Made by a program: the position numbers and the translations under genes. 64,000 nt of DNA. It comes from Lientehia sp934351765. GTDB lineage: Bacteria > Bacillota > Clostridia > Lachnospirales > Lachnospiraceae. Position 1 is the stretch's first letter; each line of letters begins with the position of its first letter. Location: assembly GCF_052118925.1 (NCBI RefSeq), contig NZ_JBQKGG010000004.1, forward strand, positions 62,001 through 126,000, written 5' to 3'. The notes under the pieces were generated by a model that saw only the letters and a program-made list of their open reading frames with translations, had not been told where the DNA came from and did no database searches. Below are positions 1 to 8,714 of this stretch, piece after piece.

Positions 1-558
1 CAGGTGGGAAGCAGGATGCTGTCTGCCTTTAATGAAGATTTTGCAACTGTAAATCCTTATCTGGGAACCGATGGAATCAAGCCCTTTGTGGATGTATGCA
101 GGGAAGAGAAAAAGGGATTGTTCATTCTGGTAAAGACCTCCAATCCCTCCAGCGGCGAGTTCCAGGACCGTATGATCGACGGCAGACCCTTATATGAATG
201 GGTCGGTGAGAAGGTGGCAGAGTGGGGCGAAGACTGCATGGGCGATTCCTACAGCTATATCGGAGCTGTTGTTGGCGCGACCTATCCGGAGATGGGAAAG
301 GTGCTCAGAAAGGTGATGCCCAAGTCCTTTATTCTGGTGCCCGGCTATGGCGCACAGGGCGGAAAGGCAGCAGACCTGGTTCCGTATTTCAATGAGGACG
401 GTCTCGGCGCCATTGTAAATTCCTCCCGCGGAATCATTGCAGCATATAAGAAGGAACCCTATGCGAAGTTTGGTGCGGAGCATTTTGCGGAGGCGTCCAG
501 ACAGGCGGTTGTGGACATGATCGCGGACATCGACGGTGCGCTGCAGGCAGCAAAATAA
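1..558 (+). CDS. pyrF: Orotidine 5'-phosphate decarboxylase, C-terminal part
   Basis: This is the 3' end of an orotidine-5'-phosphate decarboxylase gene, which makes UMP from OMP in the last step of pyrimidine synthesis. The reading frame is open at the left edge, so the N-terminus with the catalytic Asp/Lys cluster lies outside the window. The 185 visible residues carry NPYLGTDGIKPF, the loop LVKTSNPSSGEFQD and the phosphate-binding segment ILVPGYGAQGG, which fit the long (type 2) bacterial form. It is the first gene of a same-strand pyrF-pyrK-pyrD-pyrE set. Family assignment is secure; the start is unknown. Confidence 0.93.
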   Translation, partial: QVGSRMLSAFNEDFATVNPYLGTDGIKPFVDVCREEKKGLFILVKTSNPSSGEFQDRMIDGRPLYEWVGEKVAEWGEDCMGDSYSYIGAVVGATYPEMGKVLRKVMPKSFILVPGYGAQGGKAADLVPYFNEDGLGAIVNSSRGIIAAYKKEPYAKFGAEHFAEASRQAVVDMIADIDGALQAAK

Positions 559-598
559 GCAGATTGTTTATCATAAAAAAGCAGGTTAGGAGAAATCA

Positions 599-1372
599 AT
601 GGCAAAACGAAAAGAAACGGCGGCTGTGATCTCCCAGGAGCAGCTTGCACCGGGAATCTTCAGTATGTGGCTCCGGTGCGGACTGGCGGCGGAGGCAAAG
701 CCGGGACAGTTTATTTCTATATACAGTAAGGATGGATCCAGGCTTCTGCCCCGTCCCATCAGCCTTTGTGAGATCGAAGCGGATCGTGTTCGTGTAGTCT
801 ACCGGACGGCCGGAAAGGGAACGGAAGAGTTTTCTTCTTATGAGACAGGAGAATCGGTGGATATTTTAGGGCCTCTCGGAAATGGATTTCCGATGGAGGA
901 GGCAGCAGGAAAACGGATCTTCCTCATTGGCGGCGGGATCGGTGTGCCGCCCATGCTGGAAACGGCAAAGCAGCTTTCCGGCAAAGCAGATGTAACCATG
1001 GTTATGGGCTACCGGGATCAGAACCTGTTTTTAAAGGAAGAATTTGAGAAAAACGGGAAGCTTTTCATTGCCACTGAGGACGGAAGCTTTGGAACAAAGG
1101 GAAATGTCCTTAATGCCATCGAAGAAAATGGCCTGGAGGCAGATATCCTGTTTGCCTGCGGACCGAAGCCCATGCTGCGGGCACTGAAAACCTATGCGGC
1201 AGAGCATGGAATTCAGGCATGGATCTCCATGGAGGAAAAAATGGCCTGCGGGATCGGAGCCTGTCTGGCCTGTGTCTGCCAGTCAAAAGAGGTGGACGGA
1301 CACAGCCATGTCCATAACAAGCGGATCTGCAAGGATGGTCCGGTATTTCGTGCCGAGGAGGTGGAGCTGTGA
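599..1372 (+). CDS. pyrK: Dihydroorotate dehydrogenase B, electron transfer subunit
   Basis: PyrK passes electrons from the FMN of PyrD to NAD+ through FAD and a [2Fe-2S] cluster. The 257-residue protein has the FAD-binding RPIS motif at 52-55, the pyridine-nucleotide loop GGGIGVPPM at 111-119 and a C-terminal cysteine cluster (Cys217, Cys222, Cys225, Cys244) matching the PyrK iron-sulfur site. The ATG has a good ribosome-binding site (TTAGGAGAAAT). The gene overlaps pyrD by one base in a TGATG junction, so the two subunits are translationally coupled, as expected for a PyrD-PyrK heterotetramer. Confidence 0.96.
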   Translation: MAKRKETAAVISQEQLAPGIFSMWLRCGLAAEAKPGQFISIYSKDGSRLLPRPISLCEIEADRVRVVYRTAGKGTEEFSSYETGESVDILGPLGNGFPMEEAAGKRIFLIGGGIGVPPMLETAKQLSGKADVTMVMGYRDQNLFLKEEFEKNGKLFIATEDGSFGTKGNVLNAIEENGLEADILFACGPKPMLRALKTYAAEHGIQAWISMEEKMACGIGACLACVCQSKEVDGHSHVHNKRICKDGPVFRAEEVEL

Positions 1373-2274
1373 TGAATCTTTCGGTAGAGCTGGCCGGTGT
1401 GACACTGAAAAATCCGGTTATGACAGCCTCCGGGACCTTTGGCTCCGGAGAAGAATACAGTGAGTTTGTAGATCTTGGCCGTCTGGGAGCGGTGGTAACA
1501 AAAGGAGTTGCCAACGTGCCCTGGCCCGGAAATCCCACCCCCAGGATCGCAGAGACCTACGGCGGCATGATCAATGCCATCGGTCTGCAGAATCCGGGAA
1601 TCGATGTGTTTGTAAAGCGGGATCTCCCGTTTTTGAAAAACTATGATACAAGGGTGATCGTCAATGTCTGCGGAAAGACCACCGAGGATTATGTGGAAGT
1701 GGTGGAGCGGCTGGCAGACGAGCCGGTAGATCTTCTGGAGATCAATATTTCCTGTCCCAATGTTAAGGAAGGCGGGATCGCGTTCGGCCAGAATCCAAAA
1801 GCAGCGGAGGCTATCACAAGGGCTGTAAAAGAAAAAGCAAAGCAGCCGGTTATCATGAAGCTGAGCCCCAATGTCACCGACATTGCCGAGATGGCAAGAG
1901 CCGTGGAGGCAGGCGGCGCCGATGTGGTGTCTCTTATCAACACACTGACGGGCATGAAGATCGATATCAACCGGAGAACCTTTGCCGTTGCCAATAAGAC
2001 CGGCGGCATGTCCGGCCCTGCGGTAAAGCCGGTGGCAGTCCGCATGGTTTACCAGGTGGCTCAGGCAGTGAAGATCCCGATCATCGGCATGGGTGGAATT
2101 CAGAACGCTGAGGATGCCCTGGAGTTTATTCTGGCGGGAGCAACGGCAGTATCGGTGGGAACTGCTAACTTCCATGATCCCTGTACCACGGTGAAGGTTG
2201 TGGAGGGGATCCGTGCGTATATGGAACAATACGGCGTGGAGGACATTCACGAACTGATCGGTGCAGTAAAATAG
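1372..2274 (+). CDS. pyrD: Dihydroorotate dehydrogenase B, catalytic subunit
   Basis: This FMN enzyme oxidises dihydroorotate to orotate. The motif NISCPNVKEGG holds the expected catalytic cysteine at residue 128, which together with the adjacent pyrK marks it as the NAD-dependent class 1B type. N-terminal NPVMTASGTFG and the C-terminal phosphate-binding stretch around IGMGGIQNAEDAL complete the TIM-barrel signature. The length of 300 residues is usual. I chose the ATG at 1372; an in-frame GTG lies one codon upstream at 1369 and cannot be excluded. Confidence 0.95.
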   Translation: MNLSVELAGVTLKNPVMTASGTFGSGEEYSEFVDLGRLGAVVTKGVANVPWPGNPTPRIAETYGGMINAIGLQNPGIDVFVKRDLPFLKNYDTRVIVNVCGKTTEDYVEVVERLADEPVDLLEINISCPNVKEGGIAFGQNPKAAEAITRAVKEKAKQPVIMKLSPNVTDIAEMARAVEAGGADVVSLINTLTGMKIDINRRTFAVANKTGGMSGPAVKPVAVRMVYQVAQAVKIPIIGMGGIQNAEDALEFILAGATAVSVGTANFHDPCTTVKVVEGIRAYMEQYGVEDIHELIGAVK

Positions 2275-2290
2275 AGGAGGATTTGATCAT

Positions 2291-2968
2291 ATGGAACAGT
2301 ATAAGCAGGAATTTATTGAATTTATGGTGGACTGTAAGGTTCTGAAATTCGGTGATTTTGTCACAAAGAGCGGAAGAAAGACCCCGTTTTTTATCAATAC
2401 CGGGTTTTACCGCACCGGTGAACAACTGCGCAGACTGGGCGGCTATTATGCAAAGGCCATTGCCGATAAGTTCGGAACAGGGTTTGATGTGCTGTTCGGA
2501 CCGGCTTATAAGGGGATTCCGCTGAGCGTAGCAGCGTCCATCGCCATCAGTGAACAGTACGGGGCCGACATCCGTTACTGCTCCAACCGGAAGGAAATCA
2601 AGGATCATGGAGATAAGGGGATTTTGCTTGGAAGCCCCATCGGTGACGGCGACAAGGTCGTGATCATTGAGGACGTGACCACGGCAGGAACCTCCATCAA
2701 TGAGACGCTTCCGATCATCAGGGCTCAGGGTGATGTGGATGTGCTTGGTCTGGTGGTATCGGTAGACCGCATGGAGCGCGGACAGGGAAGTAAGTCGGCA
2801 TTAAAAGAGATCCATGAAAAGTTTGGTCTGGAGACGACAGCCATTGTTACCATGGCTGAGGTGGTGGAGCATCTCTACAACCGTCCTTATAAGGGAGAGA
2901 TCATCATTGATGATACCTTAAAGAAGGCAATTGACGCATATTATGAGCAGTACGGAGCTGAGGAATAA
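2291..2968 (+). CDS. pyrE: Orotate phosphoribosyltransferase
   Basis: PyrE joins orotate and PRPP to make OMP. The 225-residue protein contains the PRPP-binding signature VVIIEDVTTAGTS at residues 123-135 and the N-terminal KSGRKTPFFINTG segment typical of the family. It starts 16 bases after pyrD behind a GGAGGATTTGATC ribosome-binding region, so it belongs to the same operon. With pyrF, pyrK and pyrD it covers the last three steps to UMP. Confidence 0.96.
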   Translation: MEQYKQEFIEFMVDCKVLKFGDFVTKSGRKTPFFINTGFYRTGEQLRRLGGYYAKAIADKFGTGFDVLFGPAYKGIPLSVAASIAISEQYGADIRYCSNRKEIKDHGDKGILLGSPIGDGDKVVIIEDVTTAGTSINETLPIIRAQGDVDVLGLVVSVDRMERGQGSKSALKEIHEKFGLETTAIVTMAEVVEHLYNRPYKGEIIIDDTLKKAIDAYYEQYGAEE

Positions 2969-2971
2969 AGC

Positions 2972-3124
2972 ATGAATGAGAAGGTTTATAAGACAATGAC
3001 AAAGACCGGCGGCTTTTCCATCGCCATGGGGATCGTTTCCGTGGTGGTCGGACTGGTCGTAGGAATTGGCTGTATCGTAAGCGGCGCGCTGTTGTTAAAG
3101 CGGAAATCAGAGCTTACATTTTAA
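2972..3124 (+). CDS. Small single-span membrane protein (50 aa)
   Basis: A 50-codon frame starts three bases after the pyrE stop. The product begins MNEKVYKTMTKTGGF, has one strongly hydrophobic glycine/valine-rich stretch at about residues 16-43 (containing VVVGLVVGIGCIVSGALLL) and ends with positively charged RKSELTF. This fits a single transmembrane helix. I do not recognise a family. Coding status is inferred from position, charge distribution and compatible codon use; no strong ribosome-binding site precedes the ATG, so expression may depend on coupling to pyrE. Confidence 0.55.
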   Translation: MNEKVYKTMTKTGGFSIAMGIVSVVVGLVVGIGCIVSGALLLKRKSELTF

Positions 3125-3152
3125 AACTTCAGGGTAATGAGGGTGCAGAAAC

Positions 3153-3614
3153 GTGAAAAATAATCGGATCAAAGTCCTCCGCCTGGTGCTGTTTTTCTGT
3201 TATCTGGGCGGCGTGATCCATTTGATGTTCTTTTCCGAGGCCATGGGGCGGACAGAAATTTCAGAGTGCCTGAGGTATAACCTGGTGCCGTTCCGGGAAA
3301 TGAAACGCTGTATTCGATATTGGGAAATTTTAGGCCCGATCAGTGCAGGTGTGAATCTTTTCGGAAACGTGGCAGTGTTCATGCCCTTTGGTTTTCTGCT
3401 TCCGATGTTTCGGGACAGCCTTCAGAAATGGTATCGGACAACCGCCTTAAGCCTGCTGTTCAGTTTATCCATTGAGACGCTCCAGCTTCTCACGAGGCGG
3501 GGCAGCTTTGATGTGGATGATCTGATCTTAAATACTCTGGGCGGACTGGCCGGCTACTGGTGCTTTCTGATCTTCCGGGCGGTCATGGCGAGACACAGAC
3601 AGAAAAGAATGTAA
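3153..3614 (+). CDS. VanZ family membrane protein
   Basis: This 153-residue membrane protein has the arrangement of VanZ-like proteins: an N-terminal hydrophobic span, the RYNLVPF motif, a second span with NLFGNVAVFMPFGFLLP, then SIETLQLLTRRGSFDVDDLILNTLGG. VanZ was named for low-level teicoplanin resistance, but most members, including this one, have no known role and nothing here links it to glycopeptides. The start is GTG at 3153. It is followed without a gap by the next small membrane gene. Confidence 0.85.
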   Translation: MKNNRIKVLRLVLFFCYLGGVIHLMFFSEAMGRTEISECLRYNLVPFREMKRCIRYWEILGPISAGVNLFGNVAVFMPFGFLLPMFRDSLQKWYRTTALSLLFSLSIETLQLLTRRGSFDVDDLILNTLGGLAGYWCFLIFRAVMARHRQKRM

Positions 3615-3641
3615 ATGTACCGGACGGTGCAGGAGGATAGT

Positions 3642-3968
3642 TTGAGCAAAAAGAAAACAAAGCTGTTTAAAATCAATTTCTCGGCGGCCGGCATGGTTTC
3701 GCTGATGATCTTTGCTGCGTCGCTTCTGATGATCGCTACGGCATTGATCATCGCATTCCGCAGCTACGGCCACGGAGATAATGTGATCGGCGGACTTGGA
3801 TTTCTGGCGTTCTTTCTCCAGATCTTCGGGCTGATCCTGCCGATCCAGGATAAGAAAAAGCGCCCCAAGGAAGAGGAAATGCCTCTGCTTTCCAAGATTT
3901 CCATCGGCTGTAATGCGGTGGGAATGGCCGGGCTTACGGCGGTCTATGTTTTAGGAATCGTACTTTAG
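3642..3968 (+). CDS. Hypothetical membrane protein (about 108 aa)
   Basis: The protein has a basic N-terminus (SKKKTKLFKINF), two hydrophobic spans, a charged loop (DKKKRPKEEEMP) and a third span near the C-terminus. I do not recognise its function. I prefer the TTG start at 3642, because AGGAGG sits at 3631-3636 with a spacer of five bases; an in-frame ATG at 3615 directly abuts the VanZ stop but has no ribosome-binding site. It lies in a run of small membrane genes on the same strand. Confidence 0.75.
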   Translation: MSKKKTKLFKINFSAAGMVSLMIFAASLLMIATALIIAFRSYGHGDNVIGGLGFLAFFLQIFGLILPIQDKKKRPKEEEMPLLSKISIGCNAVGMAGLTAVYVLGIVL

Positions 3969-3986
3969 AAAAAGGAGACAGGATTC

Positions 3987-4307
3987 GTGGGAATCGATAA
4001 TTTAACAAACATGTGGAGTGGTCTGCTGGCTCTGATCTTTATTTTCATGGGAGTTCAGGTGCGGATGGGAAAGACCGAGTTTCTCGGAAAAAATGCCGAG
4101 CGGGATATTAAACCGGAGGTAAAACAGGCATACTGCAAGGAGATCAGTATTCCGATTTTTCTGATGGCAGCTGTGGAGATTGCTGATCTGGTCCTCCAGT
4201 ATACGGTGGACGGTGCAGAGTCCTGGTCGCTTCTGCTTCTGGGAGCAGGGATTCTGATCGGCATCATCTGGATTACCATAGTACAGAGAAAATACAGTAA
4301 AATGTAG
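3987..4307 (+). CDS. Hypothetical small membrane protein (106 aa)
   Basis: A 106-residue product starts at GTG 3987 behind AAAGGAGA. It has an N-terminal hydrophobic helix (SGLLALIFIFMGVQV), a central charged segment (GKNAERDIKPEVKQAYCKE) and two further spans, ending in RKYSKM. The shape resembles small three-span Clostridia membrane proteins, but I do not recognise a named family. Only 12 bases separate it from the aminopeptidase downstream, so the two are probably co-transcribed. Confidence 0.7.
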   Translation: MGIDNLTNMWSGLLALIFIFMGVQVRMGKTEFLGKNAERDIKPEVKQAYCKEISIPIFLMAAVEIADLVLQYTVDGAESWSLLLLGAGILIGIIWITIVQRKYSKM

Positions 4308-4319
4308 GGAGCTTAAACA

Positions 4320-6383
4320 GTGGATATTTTAAAAGAACGCTATGAACTTTCCATGGAGCGGATCCGTGAGATCCGGGAAGAGTGTGACGGGCAGAACCCT
4401 CCCTGCGGGGAGCAGGCGGCCGGATATTTTAAGGAGCAGGCAGAGCTGCTTCTGTATCTGGATGAGGTAAGAGGTGCGCTTTTACAGGAGGCACAGTCCG
4501 GGCTGCCGTCCCTGGAGATTTTACAGGAACGGAACAGGCGTTTATATGCTGGGATTTCAGGAAAGGCCTATGAGACAAGCGGAGCCAATCCGGCAGTGAC
4601 GGCAAGGCTGTTTGGGCCGGAGGCAGGCCGGAAGATGGCTTTTCTGGCAGCGGAGCTTCGGGGCGGAATTGCCTATGTGTATGAGGACCGCATGGAGGAA
4701 TGGGTGCCCTGTCTGGAAATTTTTATTGAAGTTTATAACATTTTTGAATCTAAAGAAATAAATGAGTTTACAAACGAAACATTCCTGCAGGAACTGCAGG
4801 AGGCTCTTTATTACTATATCAGCGACTACTGTGATGTGACGGTGGCAAGACGGATCCGCGAACAGCTGGATCCTTCCCTTGATTTTGCAGTCCGGATCAT
4901 CATGGAGAGCAATCTTTCTGATCTTCGTTATCTTTACCGGTTCGGTGAATACATTTCCGATAATCAATGGAAAACAGCAGAATATTTAAATACCCTTTCC
5001 GAATCCGAAATTGAACAGATGGCTTCTGTTTATACGGAAGGCTATCGCCGGGGCTTTGAACTGGCAGGGATCGATCTGTCAAAAAAGAAGATCGTGGAGC
5101 TTCGTTATGAGATCGGTTTTGAGCGGATTCTCCGGGCGGCGATCCGGCAGTTTGCTGCCATGGGCTTAAAGCCTGTGCTGTTCCGTGCGGCGGTAAGCGC
5201 AGCCAACAGGCGCCAGCACCTGAAAATCGGATATTTCGGCGGTTATGCCAACCGACAGTATGAATATGACCACCGGTTTGACAATGCACTGTTTTTAGAC
5301 AAAGCCTACCGTGAACGGAAGCTTTCGGTCATGCGGGTAACGTATGAGGAGCTGGAGCGTGCGGCGTCTGTCTATGCAGGGCCGGCAGTCATGGAAACCT
5401 TCGGCGAGAAACCTTTTGTTTATGAGACAAAGCCGGAGGCGTATACGTTAAATGAAAAGCAGAAGAAGCTCCTGACTGAAATGAATGCACAGGCGGCGGA
5501 ACTGGTAAACCAGTATATCCGCGGCGAGGAGCGCAGCTTTACGATCATCTCCTGGCCGGTGCCGGAGATCGGACCGGAGTTTCCGGAAATCTTTCATGAA
5601 ACGATCCGGATCAATACCCTGGATTATGAAAGCTATAAGAAGATCCAGGGGGTGCTCATCGATGCACTGGATTCGGGCGAGGCAGTGGAGGTCACCGGGC
5701 GGAACGGAAACCGTACCCACATGCATGTGGCGCTCCATGAATTAAAGAATCCGGAAAAGGAGACCAATTTTGAGAACTGTCTTGCCGATGTGAATATTCC
5801 GCTGGGAGAGGTATTTACCTCCCCGAAGCTTGCGGGAACGGAGGGCGTGCTCCATGTCTCCCAGATTTATATTAACGATGTAGAATACCGGGATCTGGAA
5901 ATTCAGTTTAAAAACGGTATGACTGCCGGGTATTCCTGTGAGGCAGGAAAGTCTGTGATCGAGGAGAATCTTCTTTATAATCATAAGGCACTTCCCCTGG
6001 GAGAGTTTGCCATCGGAACCAACACAACGGCTTATGCCATGGCAGAGCGGTTTGGAATCCTGGACCGCTTAAAGATCCTGATCATCGAGAAGATGGGACC
6101 TCACTTTGCAATCGGTGATACCTGTTATAGTCATGCCGAGGAGGTAAAGGTCTATAATCCGGACGGAAAGGAGATCATCGCCAGAGACAACGAATGTTCT
6201 CTCAGGCGGAAGGAGGTGCCCGGTGAGGCGTACTTTAACTGCCATACAGACATTACGATCCCCTATTCGGAGCTTGGAGATATCACGGTGATTCATAAGG
6301 ATGGGACGAGGATTTCACTGATCCGGGAGGGAAGATTTGTGCTTCCGGGGACAGAGGAGTTAAACCGGGCACTGGAATTCTAA
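4320..6383 (+). CDS. M29-type aminopeptidase with long N-terminal extension
   Basis: The C-terminal half carries the features of M29 (AmpS/aminopeptidase T) metallo-aminopeptidases: NIPLGEVFTSP with a metal-ligand Glu, PLGEFAIGTNT, EKMGPHFAIGDTCY and NCHTDI, which supply the Glu/His/Asp ligands of the dinuclear site. These enzymes release N-terminal residues from peptides in the cytoplasm. The 687-residue length is far above the roughly 370-410 of classical M29 enzymes: about 300 N-terminal residues, rich in Glu/Arg helices, form an additional region whose role I cannot assign. The start is GTG at 4320, 12 bases after the preceding gene. Confidence 0.85.
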   Translation: MDILKERYELSMERIREIREECDGQNPPCGEQAAGYFKEQAELLLYLDEVRGALLQEAQSGLPSLEILQERNRRLYAGISGKAYETSGANPAVTARLFGPEAGRKMAFLAAELRGGIAYVYEDRMEEWVPCLEIFIEVYNIFESKEINEFTNETFLQELQEALYYYISDYCDVTVARRIREQLDPSLDFAVRIIMESNLSDLRYLYRFGEYISDNQWKTAEYLNTLSESEIEQMASVYTEGYRRGFELAGIDLSKKKIVELRYEIGFERILRAAIRQFAAMGLKPVLFRAAVSAANRRQHLKIGYFGGYANRQYEYDHRFDNALFLDKAYRERKLSVMRVTYEELERAASVYAGPAVMETFGEKPFVYETKPEAYTLNEKQKKLLTEMNAQAAELVNQYIRGEERSFTIISWPVPEIGPEFPEIFHETIRINTLDYESYKKIQGVLIDALDSGEAVEVTGRNGNRTHMHVALHELKNPEKETNFENCLADVNIPLGEVFTSPKLAGTEGVLHVSQIYINDVEYRDLEIQFKNGMTAGYSCEAGKSVIEENLLYNHKALPLGEFAIGTNTTAYAMAERFGILDRLKILIIEKMGPHFAIGDTCYSHAEEVKVYNPDGKEIIARDNECSLRRKEVPGEAYFNCHTDITIPYSELGDITVIHKDGTRISLIREGRFVLPGTEELNRALEF

Positions 6384-6402
6384 AATTTCCTGTCTGCCGG
6401 GG

Positions 6403-6482
6403 TTGTGTTAGTCTGTCAATCTATGCTAAAATGAGCAGGGTAACAGGAACAATTACGGCTGCAAGTGGGCATCGGATTGTTC
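6403..6482 (+). promoter_or_regulatory. Probable purE promoter and leader hairpin
   Basis: TTGTGT at 6403-6408 and TAAAAT at 6427-6432, separated by 18 bases, fit a sigma-A promoter upstream of purE. The leader then contains the inverted repeat GAACAAT (6447-6453) / ATTGTTC (6476-6482). No purine-riboswitch core is visible. The promoter is a sequence match only, and the hairpin's role is unknown. Confidence 0.45.
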
Positions 6483-6530
6483 TGGTTAAGAGATATGATG
6501 TTTATCCAAAGAGGAAAGAGGAGAAACCGA

Positions 6531-7043
6531 ATGGCAAAAGTAGGAATTATTATGGGAAGCGATTCCGATCTGGTAGTGATGAGCAAGGCAGCTGATGTGC
6601 TGGATAAGCTTGGTGTGGATTATGAGATGACGATCATCTCTGCTCACAGAGAACCGGATGTGTTTTTTGAATATGCGAAGTCTGCGGAGGCCAAGGGCTT
6701 TAAGGTAATTATTGCCGGTGCCGGCATGGCAGCTCATCTGCCGGGAATGTGCGCCGCTATTTTCCCTATGCCGGTGATCGGTGTGCCGATGCATACCACA
6801 TCACTCGGAGGACGGGATTCTCTTTATTCAATCGTACAGATGCCCTCCGGCATTCCTGTGGCGACCGTTGCCATCAACGGCGGAGCCAACGCGGGAATCC
6901 TGGCGGCAAAGATCCTGGCAGTGTCAGATCCGGAGCTTCTTGGCCGGTTAAAGGCATACTCGGAGAATCTGAAGGAACAGGTAGTTGCAAAAGCAGAGAA
7001 ACTGGACAAGCTTGGATATCAGGAATATTTAAAACAGAAATAA
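6531..7043 (+). CDS. purE: 5-(carboxyamino)imidazole ribonucleotide mutase
   Basis: PurE moves the carboxylate of N5-CAIR to give CAIR in purine synthesis. The 170-residue product opens with KVGIIMGSDSDL, continues with the catalytic region ISAHREP and has GVPMHTTSLGGRDSLYSIVQMPSGIPVATVAING, all diagnostic of class I PurE. The ATG at 6531 follows GAGGAGAAACC; an earlier in-frame ATG would add residues unlike the family. It heads the purE-purM-purN-purD set. Confidence 0.96.
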   Translation: MAKVGIIMGSDSDLVVMSKAADVLDKLGVDYEMTIISAHREPDVFFEYAKSAEAKGFKVIIAGAGMAAHLPGMCAAIFPMPVIGVPMHTTSLGGRDSLYSIVQMPSGIPVATVAINGGANAGILAAKILAVSDPELLGRLKAYSENLKEQVVAKAEKLDKLGYQEYLKQK

Positions 7044-7059
7044 GGGACGGAGGATTAGT

Positions 7060-8085
7060 ATGGATTACAAGAAAGCTGGAGTAGACATTGAAGCCGGATA
7101 TAAGGCTGTGGAATTGATGAAGAAGCATGTACAGGGAACCATGCGCCCCGAGGTACTGGGCGGAATCGGCGGCTTTTCCGGAGCCTTTTCCCTGGATTCC
7201 TTTAAGAATATGGAGCATCCGACGCTGCTTTCCGGAACCGATGGTGTCGGAACTAAATTAAAGCTGGCGTTCGCACTGGACAAGCATGATACCATCGGAA
7301 TCGACTGTGTTGCCATGTGTGTCAACGATGTGGCCTGTGCAGGCGGCGAGCCGTTATTTTTCCTGGATTATATCGCATGCGGAAAGAACGAGCCGGAGAA
7401 GATCGCAACCATCGTAAGCGGCGTGGCAGAGGGCTGCCGCCAGTCCGGTGCGGCTCTGATCGGCGGTGAAACAGCCGAAATGCCCGGATTCTATCCCGTG
7501 GATGAATATGATCTGGCCGGATTCGCGGTTGGTATCGTGGATCAGAAGGATCTGATCTCCGGAAAGGATTTAAAGGCCGGTGATGTACTGATCGGCATGG
7601 CGTCCTCAGGAATCCATTCCAACGGCTATTCTCTGGTGCGTAAGGTGTTCTCCATGTCTGAGAGCAGCTTAAACACATACTGTGAGTCTCTTGGTGCAAC
7701 TCTTGGAGAGACACTGTTAGTACCCACCAAGATTTATGTGAAGGCTCTGAAATCCATCCGCGAAGCAGGTGTGACCGTAAAGGCATGCAGCCATATCACA
7801 GGCGGCGGTTTCTATGAGAACGTTCCCAGAATGCTGATCGACGGAACGAGAGCCGTTATTGAAAAGAAGAGCTATCCTGTTCCGCCGATTTTCTCCATGA
7901 TGGCGAAGGACGGACAGATTGAAGAGCATATGATGTACAATACCTTCAATATGGGTATCGGCATGGTGCTGGCAGTTCCCGAGGCCGATGTTGATAAGAC
8001 CATGGAGGCCATCAAGGCAGCAGGCGAGGCTCCGTATGTGATCGGAAGGATCGAAGCCGGTGACAAGGGAGTAACCTTATGTTAA
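7060..8085 (+). CDS. purM: Phosphoribosylformylglycinamidine cyclo-ligase (AIR synthetase)
   Basis: PurM closes the imidazole ring of FGAM using ATP to give AIR. The 341-residue protein has LLSGTDGVGTKLKLA, IDCVAMCVNDVACAGGEPLFFLDY and GETAEMPGFY, the conserved ATP/substrate motifs of the PurM family, and a normal length. It starts 16 bases after purE and its last codons overlap the purN start, showing translational coupling. Confidence 0.97.
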   Translation: MDYKKAGVDIEAGYKAVELMKKHVQGTMRPEVLGGIGGFSGAFSLDSFKNMEHPTLLSGTDGVGTKLKLAFALDKHDTIGIDCVAMCVNDVACAGGEPLFFLDYIACGKNEPEKIATIVSGVAEGCRQSGAALIGGETAEMPGFYPVDEYDLAGFAVGIVDQKDLISGKDLKAGDVLIGMASSGIHSNGYSLVRKVFSMSESSLNTYCESLGATLGETLLVPTKIYVKALKSIREAGVTVKACSHITGGGFYENVPRMLIDGTRAVIEKKSYPVPPIFSMMAKDGQIEEHMMYNTFNMGIGMVLAVPEADVDKTMEAIKAAGEAPYVIGRIEAGDKGVTLC

Positions 8086-8705
8086 GAGTTGGCGTCTGTG
8101 TGTCCGGAGGCGGAACAAACCTCCAGGCGATCATCGACAAGGTGGAGAATGGAACGATTACAAATACCGAGCTTTGTGTGGTCATCAGCAACAACGCCGG
8201 AGCGTACGCTCTGGAGCGGGCAAAAGCCCATAAAATTCCGGCGATCTGTATTTCTCCGAAGAATTATGAGAGCCGGGAGGCCTTTAATGAGGCGTTTCTG
8301 GATACCGTTGACAGTTATCATCTGGATCTGATCGTGCTGGCCGGTTTCCTGGTGGTGATCCCGCCGAAGCTGGTGGAGCGTTATGCGAATCGGATCATCA
8401 ATATCCACCCGTCTCTGATCCCGTCCTTCTGCGGAACAGGGAATTACGGGCTGACAGTCCATGAGCATGTACTGGCAAGAGGGGTTAAGGTAACCGGGGC
8501 AACGGCGCATTTTGTGGATGAGGGAACGGATACAGGCCCCATTATTCTCCAGAAGGCGGTTGCTGTGGAGGATGATGATACACCGAAAAGCCTTCAGCTG
8601 CGCGTTATGGAGCAGGCTGAATGGGAGATCCTTCCAGAAGCCATTAACCTGATTGCAAATGATAAGATCGAAGTGAAAGACGGACGGGTAATCCGCCGGA
8701 AATAG
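8079..8705 (+). CDS. purN: Phosphoribosylglycinamide formyltransferase
   Basis: PurN formylates GAR using 10-formyltetrahydrofolate. The 208-residue protein begins LRVGVCVSGGGTNLQAIID and has the catalytic region INIHPSLIPSF with the Asn-His pair, followed by GATAHFVDEGTDTGPII with the conserved Asp. It overlaps purM by seven bases. Length and motifs are standard. Confidence 0.96.
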   Translation: MLRVGVCVSGGGTNLQAIIDKVENGTITNTELCVVISNNAGAYALERAKAHKIPAICISPKNYESREAFNEAFLDTVDSYHLDLIVLAGFLVVIPPKLVERYANRIINIHPSLIPSFCGTGNYGLTVHEHVLARGVKVTGATAHFVDEGTDTGPIILQKAVAVEDDDTPKSLQLRVMEQAEWEILPEAINLIANDKIEVKDGRVIRRK

Positions 8706-8714
8706 GAGGAAGCC

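Noticed and set aside
6433..6530. Purine riboswitch upstream of purE
   Set aside because: The characteristic purine aptamer loops and three-way junction are not present; only a simple hairpin is visible.
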